Origin: Candidatus Omnitrophota bacterium
GTDB taxonomy: Bacteria; Omnitrophota; Gorgyraeia; Gygaellales; Profunditerraquicolaceae
DNA length: 31,762 nt
Direction: 5' to 3'
Assembly: GCA_028711825.1 (NCBI GenBank)
Contig: JAQTRM010000008.1
Location: 1 to 31,762, forward strand
Shown here: piece after piece, positions 1-8,893 of the stretch
Layout: every line of letters begins with the position of its first letter
Numbering within the stretch: the first letter of the stretch is position 1
Program-made: the position numbers and the translations under genes
The notes under the pieces: generated by a model
Databases searched by the model: none
Told to the model about the DNA's origin: nothing
Seen by the model: only the letters and a program-made list of their open reading frames with translations

Positions 1-222
1 CGGCAGGAGCTTGATAAAGCGTTAAGGGAGATAAAAAAAGGAAAGGCGGAGGTGATTATCGTTTCCAACGAAGTAGGGAGCGGCCTGGTCCCGGAGAATA
101 AACTGGGCAGGGATTTCAGGGATATCGCCGGCAGCTGCAATCAGCGCGCCGCCGCATCCGCCGATGAGGTTTTTTGCCTGGTTGCCGGAATACCCCTGAA
201 AATAAAAGGAGAAAAGACGTGA
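1..222 (+). CDS. cobU: Adenosylcobinamide kinase / guanylyltransferase, C-terminal part (5' end outside window)
   Basis: The reading frame is open from base 1 and ends at TGA 220-222, giving the last 73 residues. The stretch VSNEVGSGLVPENKLGR followed by FRDIAGSCNQ and DEVFCLVAGIPLKIK is the typical CobU/CobP C-terminus. The family phosphorylates adenosylcobinamide and transfers GMP to it, making the AdoCbi-GDP that CobS uses. The P-loop and guanylylated histidine lie upstream of the window and cannot be checked. It overlaps the next gene by four bases (GTGA), so the two are probably translationally coupled. Identity is firm; completeness is unknown. Confidence 0.93.
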   Translation, partial: RQELDKALREIKKGKAEVIIVSNEVGSGLVPENKLGRDFRDIAGSCNQRAAASADEVFCLVAGIPLKIKGEKT

Positions 223-1283
223 AAAAGCTGAAAGAGACGGTAAAAAACATCCTTTGTCCCGGAGCCAGGGTTATGGAAGAAGCGCAAAGAAAGCTCGACA
301 ACCTCACCAAGCCCCGGGGCAGCCTGGGAAGGCTGGAGGAGTTTGCCTGCAGGGTGGCGGGGATTACCGGGAGTATTTCCCCTTCGGTTAAAAACAAGGT
401 GATTTTTACAATGGCCGGGGATCACGGCGTGGCATGCCAGGGGGTAAGCCTTTACCCGCAGGAAGTCACCGCGCAGATGGTTTATAATTTCTTGAACGGC
501 GGAGCGGGGGTTAACGTCCTTGCCCGGCATATCGGCTCAAGAGTGGTAGTGGTGGATGCCGGTATCGCCGGGGATATTAAAACCGCCAGCCCGATCTTTA
601 TCGGCAAGAAAGTCGCGCGCGGGACAAAAGATTTTACCCGCGGCGCGGCAATGAGCCGCGAGGAAGCCGCAAGGTCGCTTGAGGCCGGGATCGAAGCTTT
701 TGAAGAAGAGGATAAAAAAGAACGGATTGACATTATCGGCCTCGGAGAGATGGGGATTGCCAATACTACCGCCGCAAGCGCGATCACCAGTTGTATTACC
801 GGAGCTGCGCCGGATGAAACAGCGGGCAGGGGGACCGGTATTGATGATAAGCATCTTAAGATCAAGATTGAGACGATAAAAAAGGCTTTAAAGGTCAATA
901 AGCCCGACCGCAAGGATCCTTTGGACGTTTTAAGCAAAGTCGGCGGGTTTGAGATCGGCGCCCTGGCGGGGCTGGTGCTTGCGGCAGGCGCGCGTAAGGT
1001 GCCGGTGGTGGTGGATGGTTTTATTACCGCCAGCGCCGCGTTGATCGCTTCGGAGGTCTCTCCTTTGGTAAGGGGTTACCTTTTTGCCAGTCATGATTCC
1101 GTGGAGAAGGGGCATGCCGTAGCTTTAAAATGGATGCGGCTTAAGCCGATGTTCGATTTTCAGATGCGCCTGGGGGAAGGGACCGGCGCCTGCCTGGGGA
1201 TCAGTATGATCGAGGCGGGGGTTAAGGTGTTAAATGAAATGGCGACCTTTGAGAGTGCGGGGGTTTCCCGGGAAGAAAGATGA
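219..1283 (+). CDS. cobT: Nicotinate-nucleotide--dimethylbenzimidazole phosphoribosyltransferase
   Basis: Cytoplasmic enzyme that makes alpha-ribazole 5'-phosphate from dimethylbenzimidazole and nicotinate mononucleotide, the lower ligand of B12. I chose the GTG at 219 because AGGAG at 207-211 lies seven bases upstream and the codon overlaps the cobU stop. An ATG at 174 would add 15 residues inside cobU. The resulting 354 residues match the usual length of about 350. Family motifs are KPRGSLGRLE (31-40), MAGDHGV, the glycine-rich LNGGAGVN, and LGEGTGA near the C-terminus, where Glu320 corresponds to the catalytic base (Glu317 in Salmonella). The end overlaps cobS by four bases (ATGA). Confidence 0.96.
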   Translation: MKKLKETVKNILCPGARVMEEAQRKLDNLTKPRGSLGRLEEFACRVAGITGSISPSVKNKVIFTMAGDHGVACQGVSLYPQEVTAQMVYNFLNGGAGVNVLARHIGSRVVVVDAGIAGDIKTASPIFIGKKVARGTKDFTRGAAMSREEAARSLEAGIEAFEEEDKKERIDIIGLGEMGIANTTAASAITSCITGAAPDETAGRGTGIDDKHLKIKIETIKKALKVNKPDRKDPLDVLSKVGGFEIGALAGLVLAAGARKVPVVVDGFITASAALIASEVSPLVRGYLFASHDSVEKGHAVALKWMRLKPMFDFQMRLGEGTGACLGISMIEAGVKVLNEMATFESAGVSREER

Positions 1284-2023
1284 AAGAAATCAAGAGTTTC
1301 TTTACCGCGTTAAAGTTTCTGACAATTATCCCTTTCCCGAAGAGGGAAGAAGGCCCGGAAGAACTCGGCCGTTCAATGGCTTATTTCTCTTTGGCGGGTT
1401 TGTTGCTCGGTTTATTGCTTGCGGCGCTTAATACGGCGCTGCAGATTTTTCTGCCTCCTTTAGCCGTCGCGGTCATCGTTGTCTGGGCCTGGGCATTTAT
1501 TGGCGGTTTTTTGCACCTTGAAGGGTTTACGGATGCCGCCGACGGTTTCAGCTCCGGCCCGGATAAAGATAAGATTTTGATGGTGATGAAGGACCACCAC
1601 TGCGGGGCAAAGGGTGTGACAGCGCTTGTTTTTTTGGTCATCGCAAAAGTCGTTTTTTTTAACGGGGTTCCTTTGCCGTTTAAATCCGCCGCGCTTATCT
1701 TTGTTCCCGCCGCCGCGCGCTGGGTAATGGTTTGCCTGGCATCTTTATCTAATTATGCCCGCGATACGGAAGGCTTCGGCAAGGCCTTTGTGGAAAACAC
1801 CGGGGCCAGGGAGCTGTGGGTTGCCAGCGTTATTCTGGCTGCGGCGGGGATAATTCTTTTGCGTTTTAATTTTTTCTTTTTGTTTCTTCCCTTGGCGGCG
1901 ATTACGGTTTTGTCAGTTTTTTACCTGAAAAAGAAACTGGGAGGGGTGACCGGTGACGTGCTGGGCGCGGCGAGTGAGCTGGCGGAGGTTTTTTGCCTGG
2001 GGATGTTCCTCTTGATAAGATGA
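1280..2023 (+). CDS. cobS: Adenosylcobinamide-GDP ribazoletransferase (cobalamin synthase)
   Basis: Integral membrane protein of 247 residues that joins AdoCbi-GDP to alpha-ribazole phosphate, the last assembly step of cobalamin. The family signature is clear: GGFLHLEGFTDAADG at about 75-89, then a lysine/aspartate segment ending MVMKDHHCGAKGV, which corresponds to the usual MKDSxIGxxGV. Several hydrophobic segments fill the rest, including 37-70 and most of the last 100 residues. The ATG overlaps the cobT stop (ATGA), consistent with CobU, CobT and CobS being made together. The double histidine in the second motif departs from the version I know best and is the only oddity. Confidence 0.95.
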   Translation: MKEIKSFFTALKFLTIIPFPKREEGPEELGRSMAYFSLAGLLLGLLLAALNTALQIFLPPLAVAVIVVWAWAFIGGFLHLEGFTDAADGFSSGPDKDKILMVMKDHHCGAKGVTALVFLVIAKVVFFNGVPLPFKSAALIFVPAAARWVMVCLASLSNYARDTEGFGKAFVENTGARELWVASVILAAAGIILLRFNFFFLFLPLAAITVLSVFYLKKKLGGVTGDVLGAASELAEVFCLGMFLLIR

Positions 2024-2030
2024 TAAGACT

Positions 2031-3104
2031 ATGATAGACCAGTCCGCGCACGGCGGAAATATCAGACAGGCGGCCAGGGAATTCGGCTTAAGCCAGGCCG
2101 GGATCATAGATTTCAGCGCCGGCATTAACCCTTTTGAGCTTCCGGAAGGGGTAAAAAAAGCGGTTTATTCTTCTCTCCGGCAGGCCGGGCGGTATCCCGA
2201 TACGGAGGACCCGGATTTAAAAAAAGATTTGGCGGAATACCTGGGCGCGGGAGAGGAAAATATCGTTTTCGGGAACGGTTCGGCGGATCTTATCTGGCGG
2301 ATAGTTTATGCCTTGAAGCCGAAAAAGGCATTGGTAATTTCCCCGGCTTTCAGCGAATACCGCCGGGCTCTCTTAAGCGCCGGAACAAAAGTGCGTTCTT
2401 TTTATTTGAAAGAGAAAGAGGGTTTTAGTTTTTGCGCCGGAAAAGTCCTTGAGGCCTCTGCGGGCTGCGGTATGGTTATTTTGTCCAATCCCAATAATCC
2501 AACCGGGGCGCTGGTTTCAGGAAAAGAGTTGCGGGAACTGGCGGCGAAGCTGGAAAGCCGTAAAACAATCCTGGTTCTGGATGAGGCTTTTATCGATCTT
2601 GCGGAGAAGGAGAGCCTTACCGGTTTCGCCTGCGGGTCAGGCAACCTGATTGTCCTGCGTTCTTTGACAAAATTTTTCGGGCTGGCGGGTTTAAGGTTTG
2701 GCTGCGCGGTGAGCTGCGGAAAGCAGGCTTTACGTTTGCGGGAATGCGGGCAGCCCTGGCCGGTTAATGTCGTTGCCCAGGCCGCCGCCCGGGCGGTGAT
2801 CCGGGAGAAAGGTTTTATCCGGAGAAGCCGCGCGTTGCTTTTGGAAGAGAAAGAATTTCTTTTTCGGAGAATCAGCCGGATTAAAGGGCTGCGGCCTTTT
2901 CCCTCGCACGCCAATTTTTTACTGGTCAAGATAGAATCTGACTTTTCCGCGGCTTATTTGAGAAGAAGTTTGGCAAAACGCGGACTGCTGATAAGGGACT
3001 GCGGGAATTTTCCCGGGTTGGGGGATAAATATTTCAGGGCGGCGGTAAGAGGGCGCCGGGATAACTTAAAACTCCTGGCGGCGCTGGAGAAGTTAAAATG
3101 GTAA
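2031..3104 (+). CDS. cobD: L-threonine-O-3-phosphate decarboxylase (PLP-dependent, CobD/CobC type)
   Basis: A 357-residue fold-type I aminotransferase-like enzyme that decarboxylates threonine phosphate to (R)-1-amino-2-propanol phosphate, the linker arm of the nucleotide loop. It opens HGGNIRQAAREFG, typical of CobD and of the related histidinol-phosphate aminotransferases. LSNPNNPTGA (151-160) and LVLDEAF (Asp184) contact the cofactor, and SLTKFFGLAGLRFG carries the PLP lysine, Lys214. Confusion with HisC is possible by sequence alone, but the position between cobS and cobQ/cbiB settles the role. It begins seven bases after cobS and overlaps cobQ by seven bases. Naming follows Salmonella, where cobD is this decarboxylase and cbiB the synthase. 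Confidence 0.92.
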   Translation: MIDQSAHGGNIRQAAREFGLSQAGIIDFSAGINPFELPEGVKKAVYSSLRQAGRYPDTEDPDLKKDLAEYLGAGEENIVFGNGSADLIWRIVYALKPKKALVISPAFSEYRRALLSAGTKVRSFYLKEKEGFSFCAGKVLEASAGCGMVILSNPNNPTGALVSGKELRELAAKLESRKTILVLDEAFIDLAEKESLTGFACGSGNLIVLRSLTKFFGLAGLRFGCAVSCGKQALRLRECGQPWPVNVVAQAAARAVIREKGFIRRSRALLLEEKEFLFRRISRIKGLRPFPSHANFLLVKIESDFSAAYLRRSLAKRGLLIRDCGNFPGLGDKYFRAAVRGRRDNLKLLAALEKLKW

Positions 3105-4606
3105 TCCAATTTTGCGGGACAGGTTCCGGGGTAGGTAAAAGCGTGATCACGGCGGCATTCTGCCGGATCTTCCTGCAGGACGGTTTACGTCCCTGTCCGT
3201 TCAAGGCGCAGAATATGGCTTTAAATTCCTATGTTACCAAAGAGGGCGGGGAGATCGGCCGGGCGCAGGCGGTCCAGGCGCAGGCGGCGCGCCTGGAGCC
3301 TGCGGTGGATATGAACCCGATCCTGATGAAACCGACCTCCGACCGCCGCGCGCAGATTATCCTGAAAGGTAAGGCGCTTAAGAATATGTCGGTTTACCAG
3401 TATGTAAAATATAAAAAGATCGCCCGCCAGGCGGTCATTGAGTCTTTCCGCAGGCTTAAAGAAGAATATGAAGTCGTGGTGATCGAAGGTGCCGGGTCGC
3501 CCGCGGAGATAAATTTAAGGTCGCATGATATCGTAAACCTGGAGATGGCAAAACGCGCCGGCGCCCCGGTAATCCTGGTGGGGGATATCGATAAAGGCGG
3601 GGTTTTCGCCTGGCTTATCGGCACCCTTGCATTACTGGAAGAGGATGAGCGGAAGATGATCAAAGGTTTTATCATCAATAAGTTCCGCGGCGATAAAAGG
3701 CTGCTTTTGCCGGGAATCAGGATGCTTGAAAAGAGGACCGGGATAAAGGTCCTGGGGGTGGTTCCTTATTTTAAGGATATCCGGATTCCCGAAGAAGATT
3801 CTGTCCCGCTGGAAAAGCGCGCCGGGCTGGAAAGAAAGTTGCCTTGCGGGGCGGGAAAAAAAATTGAGGTCGCGGTAATCAGCCTTCCGCATATCTCAAA
3901 TTTTACGGATTTCGACGCCCTGGAGAATGAGCCGGATGTGCGGCTGCGTTATGTAGAAGCCGGAGGTGAATTGGGGCGCCCGGACCTGGTAATCATTCCG
4001 GGGAGTAAAAACACGGTTTTTGACCTGGAGTATATCAGAAAGAAGGGGATGGAGGATAAAATCCGCCGGTGGTTTAAGGATAATCCCCGGTTTTCGCTGG
4101 TTGGCCTCTGCGGAGGTTATCAGATGCTGGGGGAGAGGATTTGCGACCCGCGCGGAGCGGAATCCGCCAAAAAGGAAATTTCCGGGATGGGGTTTCTTCC
4201 CCTGGTTACGGAGTTCGGAAAAAGCAAAGTGCTTTCGCGTTCCGAGGGAAAGGAAATTTCCTCCGGCCTTAAGGTGTCGGGTTACGAGATCCATCACGGC
4301 CGCAGCAGGGCTTCGGGCAGGTGCCTGCCTTTATTCCGGATCTCCCGCAGGCAGGATAAAAAAACGCGGTGCTTTGAGGGGGCTTTGAGCCTTGACGGCA
4401 GGGTTTGGGGGACTTATTTACATGGGGTTTTTGACGCTGACGGTTTCCGGAGGGGTTTCCTGAATCGCCTCCGCGCGCGGAAAGGAATGGCTGCTGTCGC
4501 GGCGTCAGGTTTCAATTACGACCGGGAATTCGACAAGCTGGCTTTGCTTGTCAGGAAGAATGTCGATTTGAAATCTTTGTATGGGATTATGAGGAAGGGG
4601 TTATGA
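3098..4606 (+). CDS. cobQ: Cobyric acid synthase (glutamine-dependent amidotransferase)
   Basis: A 502-residue enzyme that amidates four carboxylates of adenosylcobyrinic a,c-diamide using ATP and glutamine (CobQ, called CbiP in the anaerobic pathway). The N-terminal dethiobiotin-synthetase-like ATPase domain has GTGSGVGKS at 7-15 and the segment AQNMALNSYVT. The C-terminal class I glutaminase domain has the nucleophile Cys338 in GLCGGYQMLG and a catalytic histidine, His442, in TYLHGVFD. EIHHGRS near 398-403 is another CobQ hallmark. All key residues are present, so it should be active. The start overlaps cobD and the end overlaps cbiB by four bases. Confidence 0.96.
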   Translation: MVIQFCGTGSGVGKSVITAAFCRIFLQDGLRPCPFKAQNMALNSYVTKEGGEIGRAQAVQAQAARLEPAVDMNPILMKPTSDRRAQIILKGKALKNMSVYQYVKYKKIARQAVIESFRRLKEEYEVVVIEGAGSPAEINLRSHDIVNLEMAKRAGAPVILVGDIDKGGVFAWLIGTLALLEEDERKMIKGFIINKFRGDKRLLLPGIRMLEKRTGIKVLGVVPYFKDIRIPEEDSVPLEKRAGLERKLPCGAGKKIEVAVISLPHISNFTDFDALENEPDVRLRYVEAGGELGRPDLVIIPGSKNTVFDLEYIRKKGMEDKIRRWFKDNPRFSLVGLCGGYQMLGERICDPRGAESAKKEISGMGFLPLVTEFGKSKVLSRSEGKEISSGLKVSGYEIHHGRSRASGRCLPLFRISRRQDKKTRCFEGALSLDGRVWGTYLHGVFDADGFRRGFLNRLRARKGMAAVAASGFNYDREFDKLALLVRKNVDLKSLYGIMRKGL

Positions 4607-5550
4607 AAAGCGGTTTTCTTATTATTTTTGCCGCCTGCGTCCTGGATTTATTCCTGGGGGATCCGCAGGTTTCCTGGCACCCGGTGCGGATAATCGGCAG
4701 GTTTATCGCCCGGCTTGAAAAAATATTGAATAAGGGCAGGCTTAACCGGAGATGGGGCGGGGTAATCCTGGTTGTCCTTGCGGCGCTCGCCTCGGGCTTT
4801 ACGGTGGTTATCGTTTTGAAGTTAAGTTTAATGGCCGGAAGCTGGTTATTTTACGCGGTTTCGGTGCTGCTTGTGTATTTTTCCGTTTCCATCCGGGCCC
4901 TTTCCGATGAAGCGGAAAAGATCCACAGGAGTCTTGAAGAAGGGGATCTTGTTAACGCCAGGAATGACCTTGCGATGATCGTGGGCAGGGATACCGGCGG
5001 ACTTGATGCGCCGGAGGTGACCCGCGCGGCGGTTGAGACGGTCGCCGAGAGCACGATGGATGGTATCGTAGCCCCGTTGTTTTACGCGTTCCTTGGCGGC
5101 CCGGTCCTGCTCTGGGTTTATAAAACCGTGAACACTCTGGATTCGATGGTGGGGTATAAAAACGCGCGCTTTAAGGAATTTGGATGGGCCGCCGCCAGGG
5201 TTGACGGCTGGATGAACCTTATCCCTTCCAAGATCACTTCGTTATTGATCAGCGCGGCGATGCTTTTTTGCGGCAGGAATTTTTGGGGGGCGGCGAAGCG
5301 CGCGTGCGGATATATCTTTAAAGGCCCGGCCGTAAACAGCCAGGGGGTGGAAGATGCGATGGCCGGTGGGCTGGGTGTCCGTTTGGGAGGGAGGAGTTTT
5401 TACCAGGGGGAACCCGAAGATAAACCTTTATTGGGGGAAACTTCAAATCCTTTAAACTTAAGCCATATCCGCCAGGCAGCAACGGTTTCTTACATTGCTT
5501 CCGCCTTGATGCTGGCGGGCGGACTGGTGATTCTAAGGGGGTATTGTTAG
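4603..5550 (+). CDS. cbiB: Adenosylcobinamide-phosphate synthase
   Basis: Integral membrane enzyme of 315 residues that attaches aminopropanol phosphate, the product of the decarboxylase two genes upstream, to cobyric acid. CbiB/CobD-family signatures are DLFLGDP (15-21) followed by WHPV, ESTMDGIVAPLFYAFLGGP near 150, TVNTLDSMVGYKN, and NSQGVEDAMAGGLGVRLGG near the C-terminus. Hydrophobic segments at the N-terminus, near 50-95, 150-175, 215-225 and at the extreme C-terminus fit a polytopic protein. ATGA overlap with cobQ. The next gene starts directly after its TAG stop with no gap. Confidence 0.95.
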   Translation: MKSGFLIIFAACVLDLFLGDPQVSWHPVRIIGRFIARLEKILNKGRLNRRWGGVILVVLAALASGFTVVIVLKLSLMAGSWLFYAVSVLLVYFSVSIRALSDEAEKIHRSLEEGDLVNARNDLAMIVGRDTGGLDAPEVTRAAVETVAESTMDGIVAPLFYAFLGGPVLLWVYKTVNTLDSMVGYKNARFKEFGWAAARVDGWMNLIPSKITSLLISAAMLFCGRNFWGAAKRACGYIFKGPAVNSQGVEDAMAGGLGVRLGGRSFYQGEPEDKPLLGETSNPLNLSHIRQAATVSYIASALMLAGGLVILRGYC

Positions 5551-6225
5551 ATGGAAGTTGCCGGTTTATGGAGCGGCGGGAAAGATAGTTGTTTTGCCTG
5601 TTATCAGGCTATTTCTCTCGGGCACCGGATTTCCGCCCTGGTTAACTTTACGCAGGAGGGTTCATGCCGGTCGTTGTCGCACGGTATTTCAGCGGGGCTT
5701 ATCAACAGGCAGGCCGTTTCCGCCGGATTTAAAATTATCCAGAAGCCGGTCGTCCCGGGCGGGTATTCTCAAGTATTTAAAGATGTGATCGGGGGATTAA
5801 AAGAATCTAAAGGGATCCGGGGTGTAGTTTTCGGGGATATTTACCTGCTGGAACACCGGGATTGGCTGGAAAAGCTTTGCAAGGAAACCGGTATTGAGGC
5901 GATTTTTCCCATCTGGGGCAGGGATACCGGAGCGTTGGCCGCGGAGATTATCGGCGCGGGTTTTAAAAGCATTGTGGTTTCCGCCAGGGCGGAGTTTATA
6001 GGCTCCGTCCGGCCGGGGGAGGATTTCGATAAAACCTTTGTCGGCAGATTAGGGCCGGGGATTGACCCTTGCGGTGAAAAAGGGGAATTCCATACCTTTG
6101 TCTACGACGGACCGTTCTTTAAATACCCGGTAGAGTTTACCGCCGGAAAAAAAGAATTGAAAGACGGACATTGGCTTCTTGAGCTTTTAGCTAAAAATCC
6201 GGACGGGGGATTGGATGCTGTTTAA
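5551..6225 (+). CDS. PP-loop ATPase of the diphthine-ammonia ligase (DUF71/COG2102) family
   Basis: A 224-residue soluble protein with the PP-loop SGGKDS at 8-13, followed by FACYQAISLGH, the layout of the adenine-nucleotide alpha-hydrolase fold. WGRDTGALAAEIIGAGFKSIVVS and DPCGEKGEFHTFVYDGPFF are characteristic of the Dph6/DUF71 family. In eukaryotes and archaea this family makes diphthamide on EF-2, which bacteria lack, so the bacterial members must amidate or adenylate something else. Here the gene abuts cbiB with no gap and overlaps btuF by eleven bases, so it sits between corrinoid assembly and corrinoid import. A corrinoid-related ATP-dependent step, perhaps an amidation, is my inference and not established. 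Confidence 0.85.
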   Translation: MEVAGLWSGGKDSCFACYQAISLGHRISALVNFTQEGSCRSLSHGISAGLINRQAVSAGFKIIQKPVVPGGYSQVFKDVIGGLKESKGIRGVVFGDIYLLEHRDWLEKLCKETGIEAIFPIWGRDTGALAAEIIGAGFKSIVVSARAEFIGSVRPGEDFDKTFVGRLGPGIDPCGEKGEFHTFVYDGPFFKYPVEFTAGKKELKDGHWLLELLAKNPDGGLDAV

Positions 6226-7066
6226 AGGCAGGTATACGGTTTTATTTTTGCTTTTTCTGGCGGTTTGTTTTCCGCCGAAGGCGTTTACTCTGGAATCTGT
6301 CCGGACGGCGGATCCCGCCCGGATAGTTTCCCTCGGCCCTGGGATTACCGAAGAGCTTTATCTGCTGGGGCTGGAAGATAAAATTGTGGGGGTTACCACT
6401 TATTGCCGCCGCGTACCGGCCGGGGCGCAAAAAGTAGCCGCGGCGGTGGATATGAGTATCGAGAAGGTCGCCGCGCTTAAGCCGGACCTGGTGCTGGCGA
6501 CTGCGATTATTAATCCCAAAGGAGTTGAAAAACTTAAAAATCTGGGTATTCGGGTGGTGGTTTTCCCCGCCGCCAGGAGTTTCGAACAACTCTGCGCACA
6601 ATTTATGGAGATGGGCGTAATTCTCGGTAAGGAGAAAGAAGCGGCTTTGATCGTGAGAAAAGCGCGCGGCGAAGTCGATTCCGTAAAGAGGTCTGTCGCG
6701 GGGTTTGCCCGCCCCGGGGTGATCGTCCAGGCGGGAGCAAAACCTCTCTGGGTTGCCCCACGGGATTCTTTCATCAATGATTTTGTCGAAATGGCGGGCG
6801 GGGTTAATCTCGGCCCGGCGGGAGAAAGCGGAGGTTATAGCCGCGAGAAGGTGCTAAAGCTTAATCCCGAGGTGATTATTATTACCACCATGGGGATCGT
6901 GGGGGATGAAGAGAAATCTTTATGGGAAAAATACGCTAATCTCGCGGCGGTAAAGAATAAGCGTATTTATATTGTCGACAGCGACAAATTTTGTTCGCCG
7001 ACTCCGGAGAGTTTCGTAAGCACCTTAAAAGAAACGGCGGCTTTGCTGCATCCTGAAAATGAATAA
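6215..7066 (+). CDS. btuF: Periplasmic corrinoid-binding protein of an ABC importer
   Basis: A 283-residue protein with a basic then hydrophobic N-terminus (about 1-23) that looks like a signal peptide. A cysteine at 18 is preceded by LAV, a poor lipobox, so I favour a soluble periplasmic form. RIVSLGPGITEELYLLGLEDKIVG and the later ALKPDLVLA and LNPEVIIITTMG match the class III binding proteins (BtuF/FhuD/FepB). The start GTTTAC-like context has a purine-rich stretch (GGGGGA) just upstream of ATG 6215. Substrate assignment to vitamin B12 or cobinamide comes from the neighbours: B12 synthesis upstream and btuC, btuD and a B12 riboswitch downstream. It overlaps btuC by eight bases. Confidence 0.9.
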   Translation: MLFKGRYTVLFLLFLAVCFPPKAFTLESVRTADPARIVSLGPGITEELYLLGLEDKIVGVTTYCRRVPAGAQKVAAAVDMSIEKVAALKPDLVLATAIINPKGVEKLKNLGIRVVVFPAARSFEQLCAQFMEMGVILGKEKEAALIVRKARGEVDSVKRSVAGFARPGVIVQAGAKPLWVAPRDSFINDFVEMAGGVNLGPAGESGGYSREKVLKLNPEVIIITTMGIVGDEEKSLWEKYANLAAVKNKRIYIVDSDKFCSPTPESFVSTLKETAALLHPENE

Positions 7067-8063
7067 AAAATATCTGCGCTGGTTAACCGGAATATCGATT
7101 TTGGCGTTCATGCTTCTGGCGGTTTGTCTTGTCGCCCTTTGCCTGGGATCGGCCGGTATCCCGGTCAAGAAGATATTTCCTTTGCTGCTTGGCGGCAGAG
7201 GCAGCACCGAATACAGTATTCTTTTCGATATCCGCCTGCCGCGGATCATTTTGGGCCTTGCGGTTGGAGGAGGGCTGGCGCTGGCGGGAGTCATTCTGCA
7301 GGGGATGTTCCGTAATCCGCTGGTTGAGCCGTATACCCTGGGCATTTCCGGAGGGGCGGCGTTGGGGGTTTCTTTAAATATCGTCTTTAAATTTTATAAA
7401 ACCCTGGGAGTGATGACTTTTCCTTTTTTCGGTTTCCTGGGGGCACTGGCGGTTATCGGGATATTATACCTGGTTAATTTAAGGAAAGCGACGGTAAGGC
7501 TGCAGGGGCTCCTGCTTAACGGGGTGATGATAAGTTTTATTTCTTCATCATTGATCATGCTGATGATGTCTTTGTCGAGGGCCGAAGATATCCACGGGAT
7601 AGTTTTCTGGATTATGGGTTCTCTGGATGAACCGAATTGGTTCATCATTAAGATAACCGCTTTGGCGGCGGTTTTGCTTTTCCTGCTCTCTTATCTGTTT
7701 TGCCGCGATCTTAACGCTTTTGCCCTGGGGGAGGAGGAGGCGGCGCACCTGGGAATTCCGGTAGAAAGAAGCAAACAGTTTTTGTTTATAATCGCTTCGC
7801 TTTTGGCGGGTTTTGGCGTTTCCTCCGCCGGAATGATCGGGTTTGTGGGGCTGGTGGTGCCGCATTTCGTGAGGATGTTCACCGGCCCGGACCACCGGAT
7901 CTTGATGCCGGCTTCTTTTTTGGCCGGGGGCGCCTTTTTGATCTTTTGCGATACGCTGGCCCGCACGGTTATCTCCCCGGTGGAACTTCCGGTAGGGGTA
8001 ATCACCGGTATACTGGGTGGAAGTTTTTTTATTTACGCCCTTTCAAGGAAGGGGAACTCATAG
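7059..8063 (+). CDS. btuC: ABC importer permease, FecCD/BtuC family
   Basis: A 334-residue polytopic inner-membrane protein, close to the 326 residues of E. coli BtuC, with about ten hydrophobic segments. Family motifs include DIRLPRIILGLAVGGGLALAG, GMFRNPLVEPYTLGISGGAALG, the cytoplasmic loop ALGEEEAAHLGI that docks the ATPase, and GMIGFVGLVVPHFVRMFTGPDHR. It should pair as a homodimer with the following ATPase to move corrinoids delivered by the binding protein upstream. Sequence alone would also allow an iron-siderophore permease; the B12 setting decides the call. Confidence 0.92.
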   Translation: MNKKYLRWLTGISILAFMLLAVCLVALCLGSAGIPVKKIFPLLLGGRGSTEYSILFDIRLPRIILGLAVGGGLALAGVILQGMFRNPLVEPYTLGISGGAALGVSLNIVFKFYKTLGVMTFPFFGFLGALAVIGILYLVNLRKATVRLQGLLLNGVMISFISSSLIMLMMSLSRAEDIHGIVFWIMGSLDEPNWFIIKITALAAVLLFLLSYLFCRDLNAFALGEEEAAHLGIPVERSKQFLFIIASLLAGFGVSSAGMIGFVGLVVPHFVRMFTGPDHRILMPASFLAGGAFLIFCDTLARTVISPVELPVGVITGILGGSFFIYALSRKGNS

Positions 8064-8070
8064 GATAGTT

Positions 8071-8892
8071 ATGCTTAAAGTCGTGAATTTAACCTGCGGT
8101 TACCAGGATAAAACCGTTCTTTCCGGAGTAAGCTTTGAAGCCGGCGACGGGGAATTCCTGGGGGTTATCGGGCCGAACGGTTCGGGAAAGACTACCCTTT
8201 TAAGGGCGATCTCAAGAGTGATCCCCCCGGCGGGCGGCCGGATATTCTGGAAGGGTGAGGATATCCAAAAGATGCCGTTTAAGGACCTGGCAAAAGAGGT
8301 TGCGGTGGTTTCCCAAAGCCCGGTTTTGGACGGTATGACGGTGGAGGAGTTTGTGCTCCTGGGCAGGATTCCCTATTACCGGGCTTTTCAGTTTTTCGAA
8401 GAGAAGAAGGATTACCGGGCGGCGGAGCGCGCGATGGAGCTGACCGGAATGTCGGATTTCAGGGGCCGGACTTTAAACCGCATGAGCGGAGGGGAGAAGC
8501 AGCTTGCTTTGATCGCCCGGGCCCTGGCGCAGGAACCGAAGCTTTTGCTTCTGGATGAGCCTACCGCGCATCTTGATATCGCCCACCAGGTAAGGATCCT
8601 GGATCTGGTGCGGAAGTTGAACCGGGATTTAGGCCTGACCGTAATGATCGTCCTGCACGACTTAAACCTTGCCGGAGAGTATTGCCGCAAGCTTCTTTTG
8701 ATCGAAGGCGGAAAGGTCTATCGCTCCGGTTTGGCCGAAGAAGTATTGAATTATCGCGATATCCGGGACGTTTATAAAACCCCGGTATTAGTTGAGAAAA
8801 ACCCGGTATCCTTAAAACCTTACATCGTGCTGGTTTCAGAAAATCCGGAGACGGAAAAAGACAGGAATTCGGACAACCTGGAAGGAGAATGA
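8071..8892 (+). CDS. btuD: ABC importer ATP-binding protein, BtuD/FecE family
   Basis: A 273-residue ATPase. I start at ATG 8071, with AGGA at 8062-8065, because the protein then begins MLKVVNLTCGY as family members do. An in-frame ATG at 8017 lies inside btuC. All ATPase elements are intact: Walker A GPNGSGKTT (34-42), Q-loop Gln82, signature MSGGEKQ (138-144), Walker B LLLLDEPTAHLD (Asp162/Glu163) and H-loop His196. It powers the BtuC-BtuF importer. The stop lies one base before the next gene. Confidence 0.93.
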   Translation: MLKVVNLTCGYQDKTVLSGVSFEAGDGEFLGVIGPNGSGKTTLLRAISRVIPPAGGRIFWKGEDIQKMPFKDLAKEVAVVSQSPVLDGMTVEEFVLLGRIPYYRAFQFFEEKKDYRAAERAMELTGMSDFRGRTLNRMSGGEKQLALIARALAQEPKLLLLDEPTAHLDIAHQVRILDLVRKLNRDLGLTVMIVLHDLNLAGEYCRKLLLIEGGKVYRSGLAEEVLNYRDIRDVYKTPVLVEKNPVSLKPYIVLVSENPETEKDRNSDNLEGE

Positions 8893-8893
8893 A

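Noticed and set aside
6215..7066. BtuF as a lipoprotein (LAVC near residue 18)
   Set aside because: Valine at the position before the cysteine is not accepted in a standard lipobox, so I treat it as an ordinary signal peptide.
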